From assembly GCF_001746915.1 (NCBI RefSeq), contig NZ_MJGC01000053.1, positions 62,001-126,000 of the forward strand: a DNA stretch of 64,000 nt. Reading direction: 5' to 3'. This stretch comes from Desertifilum tharense IPPAS B-1220. Lineage in GTDB: Bacteria; Cyanobacteriota; Cyanobacteriia; Cyanobacteriales; Desertifilaceae. Numbering within the stretch: the first letter of the stretch is position 1; the number at the start of each line of letters is the position of its first letter. The notes beneath the pieces were generated by a model that searched no databases, was not told the origin of the DNA, and saw only the letters and a program-made list of their open reading frames with translations. Positions 1 to 8,769 of the stretch are shown piece by piece. Made by a program: the position numbers and the translations under genes.

Positions 1-581
1 GACCGGAGGTGTTGCAGCAGCTACTCAAAACGACGGGACGGGTTGTGCAAGAGATTGATTCTGTTGAATATGGTTTGACCGATATTCAGGAATATTATGC
101 CAACACGGGCGGCTTAAAACGGGCGGCGGAGAAGCAACAAGGAAAGAAGGTGAAAGCCAGTTTTATTGAAAGTTTCTCGAAGGATACAACGCCGCGCAAC
201 CTAGAATCATTGCTGAGGATGGAGTACCGGACAAAGTTACTCAACCCGAAATGGGCGGAGGCGATGGCGAATCAGGGTTCGGGTGGGGCCTACGAAATTT
301 CCCAACGGATGACGGCCCTATTAGGTTGGGGCGGTACTGTAGATTTTACGGAGGATTGGGTTTACGACCAAGCCGCAAGTACGTATGCATTAGATCCAGC
401 AATGGCCGAGAAATTACGCAAGGCAAATCCTGAAGCGTTCCGCAACATTGTAGGGCGAATGCTGGAGGCAAACGGACGGGGTTTTTGGCAAGCCGATAAC
501 GAGAAGTTACAACAACTCCGCAACCTCTACGAACAAGCAGAGGCCGATATTGAGGGAGTTGGGGGAAAGAGTGCTGAGTAG
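1..581 (+). CDS. chlH: Magnesium chelatase subunit H, C-terminal fragment
   Basis: The reading frame is open from the left edge, so only about the last 192 residues of a protein of roughly 1300 are visible. Residues such as the TPRNLESLLRMEYRTKLLNPKWAE stretch (split: TPRNLESLLRMEYR, then TKLLNPKWAE) and the GAYEISQRMTALLGW motif are typical of the C-terminus of the CobN/ChlH chelatase family. ChlH binds protoporphyrin IX and, with ChlI and ChlD, inserts magnesium as the first committed step of chlorophyll synthesis. CobN is a less likely alternative because chlH is universal in cyanobacteria. The last residues (GVGGKSAE) and the TAG stop come from the GTGCTGAGT repeat array that follows, so the native C-terminus seems to have been altered by the array. 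Confidence 0.9.
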   Translation, partial: PEVLQQLLKTTGRVVQEIDSVEYGLTDIQEYYANTGGLKRAAEKQQGKKVKASFIESFSKDTTPRNLESLLRMEYRTKLLNPKWAEAMANQGSGGAYEISQRMTALLGWGGTVDFTEDWVYDQAASTYALDPAMAEKLRKANPEAFRNIVGRMLEANGRGFWQADNEKLQQLRNLYEQAEADIEGVGGKSAE

Positions 582-961
582 GGAAGAGGGTGGGGGAAAG
601 AGTGCTGAGTAGAAAGTGCTGAGTGCTGAGTAGGGAAGAGGGTGGGGGATGGGAGGATGGGGGGATGGGAGGATGGGGGGATGGGGAGATGGGGGGATGG
701 GGAGATGGGGGGATGGGGAGATGGGGGGATGGGGAGATGGGAGGATGGGGGTATGGGGGAAAAGAGTGCTGAGTTGATGGTTATCAAGTTCTCCTATTTT
801 TTCTTCCCCAACCCCTAACTCCTAATTCCCAACTCCCTTCTTCCCCACTCGGAACTCGGAACTCGGAACTTTGCACTCCCTTCTTCCCCAACCCCCAACT
901 CCTAATTCCCAACTCCCTTCTTCCCCAACCCCTAACTCCTAATTCCTAATTCCCTTCTTCC
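566..961. repeat. Composite intergenic repeat array 1 (between chlH and an oxidoreductase)
   Basis: About 400 bases of low-complexity sequence. It starts with GTGCTGAGT units (566-635), continues as a nearly pure purine tract of GGGGATGGGGAGAT units (about 645-760), then a GTTGATGGTTATCAAGTT core (773-790), then pyrimidine-rich CCCAACTCCTAATTCCC / CTTCTTCCCC units up to the oxidoreductase stop. The same unit families recur at six other loci in the window. The proline-rich open frame on the minus strand here is a by-product of the repeat, not a gene. Confidence 0.9.
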
Positions 962-2512
962 TCAACTCCCCACTCCAACTAACTGCTGGGGTTTGGGCGA
1001 CCATCCGGTGAGGAGTTCTACTAGGTTCATGCCGTTGCCAATGACGCCGGGGACGCTGGGGTATCCGGCACTGGCACCGACTAAGTATAGGTTGGGGAGT
1101 TCTGTGCAATAACCGAGTCGGTGTAAGCCGACTTGTTGAGGGATGAGTTTGGCACCGTAGATGTTGCCTTTGGGTTGTCCTAGGTAGTGTTCGCTGGTGG
1201 TTGGGGTGCCGTATACTTTTAGGCGCGTGTAGCGATCGCTGTCGGGGATGAGGTCGCGGACGCTGGTCATAATTTGTTTGTAGACTTCCCGCTTTTTGGC
1301 TTTGTAGGCTTGGCGATCGCTCTGGTGTAGTGCCGCAAAGACATCATAGGGACAAACGGTGGCAATTTCTAGAACGTGATGTCCTGGAGGGGCCATTCCG
1401 GGCGCTGAGGATTTGAGGGTGGGACAGGATAAAAAGATCCACGGATGGCTGAGATCTCCCTCTAACTGGCGCTGATAGGCTTGATTGAGGTTGCCTGTAG
1501 GATAGTACCAAATGTTCCAGTTGCCCAAACCGTAGCGTTCGGGTTCAAAGCGGCTGTCTAACCCTAAATAGAGGTTAAAGGCGCTGGTTGAGTATTGATA
1601 ACCCGTGAGGCGCTGATGTTCCTGGGGACTGAGGGCGTCAGCGCGATGCATTAAATGAACGGTCAGTTTGGGGTCAAGGTCGCTAATATAGGCTTTGCGG
1701 GCGTGGTAGGTTTCGCCTTGGGCGGTAATGGATTGCACTTGGCGATCGCGGACTTCAATATGTTCTACAGGGGTTGAAAGGCGAACGACTCCGTTGCGAA
1801 GGGCGATCGCTTCTACGATGGAGTCCACCAGATGTTTAAAGTGATGTTGGGGATAGTAGGCTCCTTCAGAATAGTCCCAAACTAAGGAAGTATGGGTGAG
1901 CAGGGCAATCTCTTGGGGCGGTAGGGCGTAGTCGCCACTTTGTCCGGCTAAGAGGTCTTGCAGTTTGGGTGAAAGACCTACATGGTTGTAGAGGTCTTGC
2001 AGCGTCCAATGGCGCTTAGAGTATAAGTTCCAGTATTTCGGCAGTTTCAACCAATCTGACCATTTTTGGTCGTACCAGCGCACTTCGGTGCCTAAACCGG
2101 CAATCTCTTGATAAAGTTGTTTAATTTCGTCGCAATAGCGATGGATGGCGATTTGCTCTTCTGGAAAGGTGGCTAGCAAGCGCGATCGCAACGCCTCCCA
2201 ACCCAAAGGAATTTTAAAGTCTACTTCTGGGGTAATCACCCGATCGATACAATCAAGGTCAAGCGAGTTAAAGGCGACCTCGCAGTCTAAAGCTTTGAGA
2301 AAATTGTCAATAGTCTGCTGCGGGCCGCACTGAGAAACATAGTGAACATCGGCACAAAAGCGATACTCGCCATAATCAAAGGTGTGACAGCATCCACCGG
2401 GTAAATAGTGTTTTTCTAAAACGACGACTTTCTCTCCTTGGCGCGCCAGACACGCTGCTGCGGATAGTCCACCAAGGCCAGCTCCTAAAATGACATAATC
2501 GAAGCTGTTCAT
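962..2512 (-). CDS. FAD-dependent oxidoreductase, CrtISO/retinol-saturase-like
   Basis: A 516-aa flavoprotein with an N-terminal Rossmann motif (VILGAGLGGLSAAACLAR, residues 7-24) and a second nucleotide-binding element (VVVLEKHYLPGG). A C-terminal segment (LYLVGASAGYPSVPGVIGNG) closes the FAD site. This architecture belongs to the phytoene-desaturase superfamily, on the branch containing carotenoid cis-trans isomerase (CrtISO) and all-trans-retinol 13,14-reductase. Likely substrates are carotenoids or related polyenes, but sequence alone does not separate isomerase from saturase. The last residues (GVGS and TGA) are written in the adjoining GAGTTGGGG repeat unit, so the 3' end merges with array 1. 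It is transcribed alone, divergent from the PEP-CTERM gene. Confidence 0.8.
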   Translation of the reverse strand: MNSFDYVILGAGLGGLSAAACLARQGEKVVVLEKHYLPGGCCHTFDYGEYRFCADVHYVSQCGPQQTIDNFLKALDCEVAFNSLDLDCIDRVITPEVDFKIPLGWEALRSRLLATFPEEQIAIHRYCDEIKQLYQEIAGLGTEVRWYDQKWSDWLKLPKYWNLYSKRHWTLQDLYNHVGLSPKLQDLLAGQSGDYALPPQEIALLTHTSLVWDYSEGAYYPQHHFKHLVDSIVEAIALRNGVVRLSTPVEHIEVRDRQVQSITAQGETYHARKAYISDLDPKLTVHLMHRADALSPQEHQRLTGYQYSTSAFNLYLGLDSRFEPERYGLGNWNIWYYPTGNLNQAYQRQLEGDLSHPWIFLSCPTLKSSAPGMAPPGHHVLEIATVCPYDVFAALHQSDRQAYKAKKREVYKQIMTSVRDLIPDSDRYTRLKVYGTPTTSEHYLGQPKGNIYGAKLIPQQVGLHRLGYCTELPNLYLVGASAGYPSVPGVIGNGMNLVELLTGWSPKPQQLVGVGS

Positions 2513-2869
2513 GTCCAGTCCTCCGAGTGTCGGTATATGAGTCCAGCCTACGAAAACAATTTAAGAAAATTATGAGGATTCTGGGAATTTACGCAGAGGA
2601 AGCGCGATCGCCGAGTCTTGCAAATCTAAAAACGGTAGCAAGTTTTACGCAATTTTTACGATCTTGGCCAGAACTTTACGGACAGCACCTCCTCCTCAAG
2701 ATAGATTAGGTATAACAAGTTTCCACCTCTAACTCGGTGACGCGGTTTAAGAGCGAAGAAACTTTATAGGGTGCCATTCGGCTGGGTCAAGCTTGAACTG
2801 AACGTTTTAGGTAAATCTCCTGCCTCATCACTTCAAGCGTTCTCCTTCATAAAGGTTAGGTCTTCAACG
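2513..2869. other. Intergenic region between divergent genes
   Basis: About 357 bases between the oxidoreductase and the PEP-CTERM gene. It must hold both promoters. No convincing operator or hairpin was identified. Short open frames here lack ribosome-binding sites and recognisable protein features. AAAGGTTAGG at 2851-2860 could be the ribosome-binding region of the downstream gene. Confidence 0.4.
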
Positions 2870-3463
2870 ATGAAAGTTACACAAATTTTTGCCTCTGCAC
2901 TGAAATCTGCGCCTGCGATCGCGGGTTCTTCAATGCTGGCTGCTGGCGTATTTGCCCTCTCTGCACCTGCAAATGCTCTGACTAATCCCTGTTCTGCTAC
3001 GATTGCGAGCAAAGTCCAAGGAACTTCCGCCTGTGAATTTAGCCCTGGCGAATCCCAAGATTTCCTCAATAGCAATCCGATGACGGTTAATCAGGTGGGT
3101 TTCTTCAGCTTTACCGACTGGGTATTTGGTGGAAAATCTGACAACGTTAACGCAAAAACAGGAACTTGGAATATCTCCAGCTTGATCCAATCAAACTGGG
3201 GGGATGTCATGCTGGTCTTTAAGGCGGGTAACGATCCGCTGACTGCTTATTTGGTGAAAGATGGCGTTACCTCTGGCAAATGGGATTCTCCTTTCCCCAT
3301 CCAAAATAATAACTTCCGCGACATTTCTCACATCAGCGTGTACTATCGCCCAGGCGAAGAGGGTCCGGGTACTGAAGTTCCCGAACCTGGTAGCCTCGCC
3401 GCTTTAGCAATTGCGGGTGGGTTCATTGTTTCTCGCGGTCGCAAAGCGCTCAAAAACGCATAG
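2870..3463 (+). CDS. PEP-CTERM sorting-domain exoprotein
   Basis: The start is taken at the ATG of MKVTQIFASALK (197 aa). A longer frame to 2771 would put about 33 residues ahead of the signal peptide. Residues about 1-37 form a signal peptide ending near ALSAPANA. The C-terminus carries a classic PEP-CTERM signal: the VPEPGS motif, a hydrophobic helix (LAALAIAGGFIV) and a basic tail (SRGRKALKNA). Such proteins are exported and processed by exosortase, usually as part of the extracellular polysaccharide matrix. The middle is not recognised; it has two cysteines near the mature N-terminus that could form a disulfide. A strong terminator follows at 3508. Confidence 0.85.
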   Translation: MKVTQIFASALKSAPAIAGSSMLAAGVFALSAPANALTNPCSATIASKVQGTSACEFSPGESQDFLNSNPMTVNQVGFFSFTDWVFGGKSDNVNAKTGTWNISSLIQSNWGDVMLVFKAGNDPLTAYLVKDGVTSGKWDSPFPIQNNNFRDISHISVYYRPGEEGPGTEVPEPGSLAALAIAGGFIVSRGRKALKNA

Positions 3464-3507
3464 AACAGCGCTCTAAATTTCTCTACAAACATTAGTCGAT
3501 CGAATAG

Positions 3508-3540
3508 AGTCAGAAGCAAAAGCGTGCTTCTGACTTTTTT
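3508..3540 (+). terminator. Rho-independent terminator of the PEP-CTERM gene
   Basis: A perfect 11-bp stem (3508-3518 pairing with 3525-3535; AGTCAGAAGCA on the left arm) closes a 6-nt loop and runs into six T residues. It lies about 45 bases after the PEP-CTERM stop codon. The following bases up to 3807 (about 265 bases) hold no gene or repeat that I can support, and presumably include the glmM promoter. Confidence 0.9.
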
Positions 3541-3807
3541 GGCTGTTCTAATGCTCTGATTCCTGTCGCTGCACTGCTGAGGACTAGAGTTCCGGAGATT
3601 TTTATCTGGCTGCGAATAAAGAAATATTCTATCGCTGAGAGTCTAGCTGAAAGCTGTTAGCACACCCTGGATGTTATAGCTCGATCTAGCACCCCTTCAT
3701 CTAAAGACGCCTGTATCTAGAGATAGGAATGCGTAATAGGGTGGAGAAGATTTTGGAAAAAAGGTGATATTCTCCTCTGTGAGTGTGTTGTGTGGAGTGT
3801 TTAATTT

Positions 3808-5301
3808 ATGGTTACTTCTCCTTCTAGAACGCAGGGTTCTAGTCGCCTAGACTCCGGGCCGATCCATGCGTCACCGCTAGAGGCGATCGCAGATAGCAAA
3901 AAGCGCTCTAGCAGCCATTTGGCTTGGAGTCCCCTTACCCTACCCACAACACCATTATTCGGGACAGATGGGATACGGGGTAAAGTTGGCGATCTTCTCA
4001 GCGCCCCCCTAGCGATGCAAGTCGGGTTTTGGGCGGGTCAAATTTTACGCACTTATGCCCAAACTTCGGGAACGGTGATTTTAGGGCAAGATTCGCGCCA
4101 TTCTAGCGATATGCTATCCTCTGCCCTCTCGGCAGGACTGACGGCGGCGGGCTTAGAGGTTTGGAATTTGGGCTTATGTCCGACGGCGTGCGTGGCGTAT
4201 CTGGCAAATAAGACGGATTCCCTCGGCGGCGTGATGATTTCCGCCAGCCACAATCCCCCAGAAGACAACGGAATTAAGTTTTTTGGCTCGGAAGGCACCA
4301 AGTTACCCCAAGCGATGCAAGCGGAAATTGAGGCGGCTTTGCGGGGCGATATTAACGTCCTTTCCACCCAAACCGAATGGGGTCAGCATTTCTATCGCCC
4401 GGAATTGGTGAAAGATTATACCGAATCCCTGCATCAACCCCTGTTAAAAACAACCAATTTGCAAGGGCTGCGAATTGTTTTAGATTTGGCCTGGGGAGCC
4501 GCCGTCCAAGTTGCGCCGGAAGTGTTCCGCCAGTTGGGGGCAGAGGTGATTTGCTTGCACGATCGCGCTGATGGCGATCGCATTAACGTCCAGTGCGGTT
4601 CCACCCACCTAGGAGCCTTACAAGCGGCCGTGGTTCATTACCAAGCCGATCTGGGGTTCGCTTTTGATGGCGATGCCGATCGCGCGATCGCCGTAGACTC
4701 CCAAGGACGACCCGTCGATGGCGACTACATCCTGTATCTGTGGGGTCACACCCTGAAAAATGCCGGATTATTACCCGAAAATACGATTATCTCCACCGTC
4801 ATGGCCAACCTCGGCTTTGAACGCGCCTGGGAGAAACTCGGCGGCACCCTGATCCGCACCGCAGTCGGCGATCAATACGTCCACGCCGAAATGGTGAAAA
4901 CCGGGGCGATGCTGGGCGGCGAACAGTCCGGCCACATCCTCTGTCGCCATTACGGGATTTCCGGCGATGGCTTGCTAACTGCTGCACACATTGCCGCGAT
5001 TGTCAAGGAATCGGGAACCCCGCTGGCCGCCTTAATCGATTCCAGCTTCCAAACCTACCCGCAACTGCTGCGGAACGTGCGCGTCGAAGACCGTCAAACC
5101 CGCCTCAACTGGCAAGAATGCGACCCCCTGCAACAGGCGATCGCCACCGCCACTCAAGACATGGGCGATCGCGGTCGCATCCTCGTGCGAGCCTCTGGCA
5201 CAGAGCCAGTTATCCGAGTTATGGTAGAAGCGGCCAGTGCTGAACTCGCCAACCACTGGGCAGATAACCTCGTGCTAGCAGTTCAGCGGTACCTTACCTA
5301 A
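3808..5301 (+). CDS. glmM: Phosphoglucosamine mutase
   Basis: Interconverts glucosamine-6-phosphate and glucosamine-1-phosphate, feeding UDP-GlcNAc synthesis for peptidoglycan and glycans. Visible elements are the N-terminal [11 protein letters not shown] (about residues 51-61), the phosphoserine loop [12 protein letters not shown] with the active serine near residue 147, the metal-binding DGDADR at 287-292, the sugar-recognition GEQSGH and the C-terminal phosphate-binding [12 protein letters not shown]. All family active-site elements are present. At 497 aa it is about 50 residues longer than the family, because of a Ser/Pro-rich N-terminal extension. That extension may be real or may reflect an upstream start choice. 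The next gene begins 11 bases after the stop. Confidence 0.93.
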   Translation: MVTSPSRTQGSSRLDSGPIHASPLEAIADSKKRSSSHLAWSPLTLPTTPLFGTDGIRGKVGDLLSAPLAMQVGFWAGQILRTYAQTSGTVILGQDSRHSSDMLSSALSAGLTAAGLEVWNLGLCPTACVAYLANKTDSLGGVMISASHNPPEDNGIKFFGSEGTKLPQAMQAEIEAALRGDINVLSTQTEWGQHFYRPELVKDYTESLHQPLLKTTNLQGLRIVLDLAWGAAVQVAPEVFRQLGAEVICLHDRADGDRINVQCGSTHLGALQAAVVHYQADLGFAFDGDADRAIAVDSQGRPVDGDYILYLWGHTLKNAGLLPENTIISTVMANLGFERAWEKLGGTLIRTAVGDQYVHAEMVKTGAMLGGEQSGHILCRHYGISGDGLLTAAHIAAIVKESGTPLAALIDSSFQTYPQLLRNVRVEDRQTRLNWQECDPLQQAIATATQDMGDRGRILVRASGTEPVIRVMVEAASAELANHWADNLVLAVQRYLT

Positions 5302-5312
5302 TCCGCATTTCC

Positions 5313-6968
5313 TTGGCTAGATCCAAAACCAAAATCCAAGAACCGCCCATTACTCCCACGGTTCCGTCCCCCCCTACTAAAAAAGAGCTAGCCGCCCAAA
5401 AGCGCAAAGCTGCCAGCGATCGCAGCGCCTTCATTGCCGCCGCTGCTCAAGCCATCGGGATCGGAGCCGTACTGGGGGGAATTGGGTTTGCTGTTGGCGG
5501 CGACAAAGCCGGACTTGGTGGGTTTGTCGCCACCGTCATCTTACTGCTGTCTTCCCAGTACCCTCGGCAGGCGATTTGGGCCTTTTTAATGTTTCTGCCG
5601 ATTTCTGGAACCGTCACCTACTCCGTCGGCGGCGGCAGCCCCCTCTTTCAACTGGCAAAGGATGCCTTCTACATCCCCGCCCTCTTTGGCTTTTATAAAT
5701 ATTGCCAGCGAGAACGCGTCCCGTTTCTACTGCCCAAAAAGTTTCTGCCTTGGGTGTATGCCCTATTGGGGTATTGCGTTCTCGTGATTGCAGCCGTGAA
5801 CGCCACCCAAGCCTCGGCCCCCGGCGAAAAACCGATTCTTTTGGGGCTTTTAGGCTTAAAAGTCTTCATGGGATATATTCCCCTGATTACCTGTGCCTAC
5901 TATCTTATCCGTTCCAAAAAAGAATTTTTATTCTTAACGCGATCGCACGTCATCTTCGCCATTGTCTGCTGTGCGCTGTGCTTTATCCAGTATTCCATGT
6001 TGCAATCAGGGCGCTGCGAAGGTACCCGCAACCTCGTTGGCGCAGACCTATTTAAAGCCAACCTCGATGCCCGTTGCTTCGTCGGCGGTTCCCTCGCCTT
6101 CAGCCCCCAGGTAAACATGATCCGGTTGCCCGGAACTTTCGTTTCCCCGTGGCACTGGGCGTGGTTCATGATCTCCAACGCCTTTTTCACCTTCGCCACC
6201 GCCTTCAGCGATCCTTCCCCCTTGTGGCGAATAATGGGACTTGGGGGAATGGCTTCCGTCTTCGTCTGTGCCGTCATTTCCGGGCAACGAATTGCCTTAA
6301 TTCTCGTTCCGATCATCACCGTCATCCTACTCGTTCTCACCGGGCAACTCACCAACCTCAAGCGCTTCATCCCCATCGCCATCGGTTTAGCCATCCTCCT
6401 CGGCGGGGCGATGACCATGTATCCTGACGTAGTACAAGAACGCTGGGATAGTACCGTCAGCCGTTGGAACGCCTCCCCCCCCACCGAATTTATCGCCGCC
6501 CAAGCCGCCCACACCGCCGACAGAACCACCCTATTAGGCGGAGGCTTAGGACGGGCCACCAACTCCGCCCGCACCTTTGGCAAAACCACCCTCATTGAAA
6601 CCTGGTTTCCCAAAATCTTGTATGAAGTGGGCTGGCCTGGGTTAATCTTATTCTTGTTAATGGTGACAGCCCTAACGGTTCTCACCTTTAAAGCCTATCG
6701 CTCCGTGCGCGATCGCAACTTCCGCAGCTTCGGGGCCTGTTTTTGGGTGTTCATCCTCATTATTAGCTACCAAACCTACTGGTATCCTCTCGATACCGAT
6801 CCCGTTGCCATCTATTATTGGTTTTTTGCCGGGGTGCTGTTAAGACTGCCAGAAATAGATAAGCGAGAAAGTCTAGAAGCCGACATTCTCGCCCAACAAG
6901 CAGAACAAAATAGCAAGAAAAAGCGAGGTAAAAAGAAAGGCAAAGCCAAAACTCGAAAACGAAGATAA
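5313..6968 (+). CDS. O-antigen ligase/polymerase-like membrane protein
   Basis: A 551-aa polytopic membrane protein. The proposed start is a TTG 11 bases after glmM; no strong ribosome-binding site is seen. After a basic Pro/Lys-rich N-terminus there are about ten to twelve hydrophobic segments and a large loop (about residues 370-430, ERWDSTVSRWNASPPTEF onward) of the kind found in Wzy/WaaL-type O-antigen ligases and polymerases. The C-terminal tail is extremely basic (NSKKKRGKKKGKAKTRKRR). It probably ligates or polymerises surface glycans, and placement behind glmM fits a supply of amino-sugar precursors. The exact reaction is inference. Confidence 0.7.
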   Translation: MARSKTKIQEPPITPTVPSPPTKKELAAQKRKAASDRSAFIAAAAQAIGIGAVLGGIGFAVGGDKAGLGGFVATVILLLSSQYPRQAIWAFLMFLPISGTVTYSVGGGSPLFQLAKDAFYIPALFGFYKYCQRERVPFLLPKKFLPWVYALLGYCVLVIAAVNATQASAPGEKPILLGLLGLKVFMGYIPLITCAYYLIRSKKEFLFLTRSHVIFAIVCCALCFIQYSMLQSGRCEGTRNLVGADLFKANLDARCFVGGSLAFSPQVNMIRLPGTFVSPWHWAWFMISNAFFTFATAFSDPSPLWRIMGLGGMASVFVCAVISGQRIALILVPIITVILLVLTGQLTNLKRFIPIAIGLAILLGGAMTMYPDVVQERWDSTVSRWNASPPTEFIAAQAAHTADRTTLLGGGLGRATNSARTFGKTTLIETWFPKILYEVGWPGLILFLLMVTALTVLTFKAYRSVRDRNFRSFGACFWVFILIISYQTYWYPLDTDPVAIYYWFFAGVLLRLPEIDKRESLEADILAQQAEQNSKKKRGKKKGKAKTRKRR

Positions 6969-6976
6969 CTCTCCAA

Positions 6977-7246
6977 GAGAGTGCTGAGTGGGGTCAAGAG
7001 TGCTGAGTGCTGAGTGCTGAGTGGAAAGTGCTGTTGCTTTAGCTTCTGCGAAGCAGTGTGCTGAGTGGGGAAGGGAGTGCTGAGTTGATAGTTATCAAGT
7101 TCTCCTAATTCCCTTCTTCCCCAACCCCCAACCCCCAACTCCTAACTCCTAACTCCCAATTCCCTTCTTCCCCAACCCCCAACTCCTAACTCCCAACTCC
7201 CTTCTTCCCCAACCCCTAACTCCCAACTCCCAATTCCCTTCTTCCC
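6977..7246. repeat. Composite intergenic repeat array 2
   Basis: GTGCTGAGT units (about 6977-7085) lead into the core GTTGATAGTTATCAAGTT (7084-7101) and then CCCAACTCC / AATTCCCTTCTTCCCC units that run directly into the ATG of the DUF938 gene. Order and orientation match array 1, so the two loci share a composite structure rather than isolated short repeats. Confidence 0.9.
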
Positions 7247-7882
7247 ATGATGTACGCCCCTGCAACAGAACGCAATCGAGAACCGATTCTCGCGGTACTT
7301 TTAGAGGTTTTACCGACGACGGGAACGGTGTTGGAAATTTCTAGCGGTACGGGGGAACATGCGGTGTTTTTTGCCCCTAGGTTAGCGCCGCGTTTGTGGA
7401 TTCCTACAGATGTTAGCGCGATCGCAATCTCTAGTATTGCTCAATGGCGAGAACAATATCCGGCAGAGAATCTCTATCCTCCTATTACGTTAGATGTCTG
7501 CGATCGCATTTGGCCGGTAGAACAAGAGGAATTCCCCGAACCCTTGCAAACCTTTGACGCCAAGCGCGATCCGATTCGGGCAATTGTCAATATTAATATG
7601 ATTCACATTGCCCCCTGGCAGGCTTGTCTGGGTTTGATGGCAGGCGCGAGGCGGATTTTGCCTCCTGGAGGAATTCTCTATCTTTACGGGCCATTTAAGC
7701 GTGGTGGAAGGCACACAGCACCGAGCAATGAACTGTTTGACGAGAGTTTGCAAGCACAAAACCCGGAATGGGGGGTTCGGGATCTCGATGAGGTGGTGGC
7801 GGTGGCGCAGTCTCATCAACTGACTTTCCTGAAAATGGTAGAAATGCCAGCAAATAATCTTTCTGTAGTTTTTCAAGCCTAA
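7247..7882 (+). CDS. DUF938 SAM-methyltransferase-like protein
   Basis: A 211-aa protein opening with YAPATERNREPIL, the hallmark of the DUF938 family. It is followed by an EISSGTGEHAVFFA glycine-rich loop (about residues 32-45) resembling motif I of class I SAM-dependent methyltransferases. Later motifs (INMIHIAPW, LYLYGPF) also match DUF938. The substrate is unknown. Two adjacent ATG codons are possible starts. The leader is made entirely of CTTCTTCCC-type repeat units and has no Shine-Dalgarno sequence, which is unusual. Confidence 0.85.
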   Translation: MMYAPATERNREPILAVLLEVLPTTGTVLEISSGTGEHAVFFAPRLAPRLWIPTDVSAIAISSIAQWREQYPAENLYPPITLDVCDRIWPVEQEEFPEPLQTFDAKRDPIRAIVNINMIHIAPWQACLGLMAGARRILPPGGILYLYGPFKRGGRHTAPSNELFDESLQAQNPEWGVRDLDEVVAVAQSHQLTFLKMVEMPANNLSVVFQA

Positions 7883-7962
7883 CCTGACTGGATGACCCTA
7901 CAGTAGGGATTCCTTTAGAGGGGGTCTTGATTAAGATAGGAGTCTGTATTTGATATCTTGAT

Positions 7963-8754
7963 ATGGCATTAAAATTTCCAGAAGGTTTCGGAATTCGGTT
8001 TCTAACTCTGTTTGGGGTTGGATTTTTAGGGATTCTTTCTCTACCGTTTATTCTGCTTGCTCAATTGCGGAATCTTCCCGCACAGGTAAGCGTTTCACCG
8101 ATTGAATTAGCCATTCTTTCGCTAATTCAGCCTACTATTTTACTGGCGATCGCAGTTGCTATAGGTACGTTTTTTGCCCCAAAGGTGGGATTTCGTTCCC
8201 ACATCGCCAACCAAGTCGCGCAAGGGAAGGCGATGCTACCTCGATTAAAGCGAGAATTTCCCCTGGCTGCGATCGCGGGTGCGCTTATCGGGATAGCGAT
8301 TATTATTTTGGACAGTTTTTTCCGTTTAGGATTGGGCGAATTAGGCGATCGATTAGCGATTGTACAGCCCCGCACGCTCGCAACTACAATGGCGGGGATA
8401 CTGTATGGGGGAATTACTGAAGAGTTGTTAATGCGCTGGGGGTTGATGACGCTGTTTGTCTGGATCGGCTGGCGTCTGTTGCAGCGCAGGCAAGGTAAGC
8501 CTCATCCTATTTTAGTATGGGTGGCAATTATTGCGATCGCGATTATCTTTGGTTTGGGTCATCTCCCAGTTGTTGCAGCCGTTGTTCCCCTGACTCCCCT
8601 CATCATTACCCGCACTATCTTCCTCAATGCAATGGGCGGAGTTATCTTTGGTTGGCTCTACTGGCGGCGCAGCTTAGAATCTGCAATGATTGCCCATGCT
8701 AGCACCCACATCTGTTTCTCCCTAGTCGCTGGCTTACTCTCAGCTTTTTCCTAG
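7963..8754 (+). CDS. CPBP-family intramembrane metalloprotease
   Basis: A 263-aa protein with about seven to eight membrane helices. It carries the three conserved CPBP (Abi, CAAX-protease-like) motifs: GGITEELLMRWG with the paired glutamates, IFGLGHLP, and a C-terminal HASTH. Family members are membrane-embedded glutamate/histidine proteases; their roles in cyanobacteria are mostly undefined. It stands alone and is convergent with the neighbouring minus-strand operon, whose last stop codon lies 15 bases away. Confidence 0.88.
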   Translation: MALKFPEGFGIRFLTLFGVGFLGILSLPFILLAQLRNLPAQVSVSPIELAILSLIQPTILLAIAVAIGTFFAPKVGFRSHIANQVAQGKAMLPRLKREFPLAAIAGALIGIAIIILDSFFRLGLGELGDRLAIVQPRTLATTMAGILYGGITEELLMRWGLMTLFVWIGWRLLQRRQGKPHPILVWVAIIAIAIIFGLGHLPVVAAVVPLTPLIITRTIFLNAMGGVIFGWLYWRRSLESAMIAHASTHICFSLVAGLLSAFS

Positions 8755-8769
8755 CTAGGGTGATAGAAA

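Noticed and set aside
566..760. CRISPR array
   Set aside because: Units are short, contiguous and degenerate, without unique spacers of constant length, so this is a minisatellite-type array and not a CRISPR.
527..787. Minus-strand ORF of 86 aa rich in Pro/Ser/His/Ile
   Set aside because: It is a translation of the G-rich repeat array; period and composition follow the DNA repeat and there is no ribosome-binding site or domain.
2527..2709. 60-aa plus-strand ORF upstream of the PEP-CTERM gene
   Set aside because: Non-ATG start, no ribosome-binding site, no recognisable features, and it occupies the expected promoter region.
5900..6685. 261-aa minus-strand ORF inside the O-antigen-ligase-like gene
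   Set aside because: It is antisense to a clear multi-helix membrane protein; the sequence is a basic, low-meaning shadow frame.
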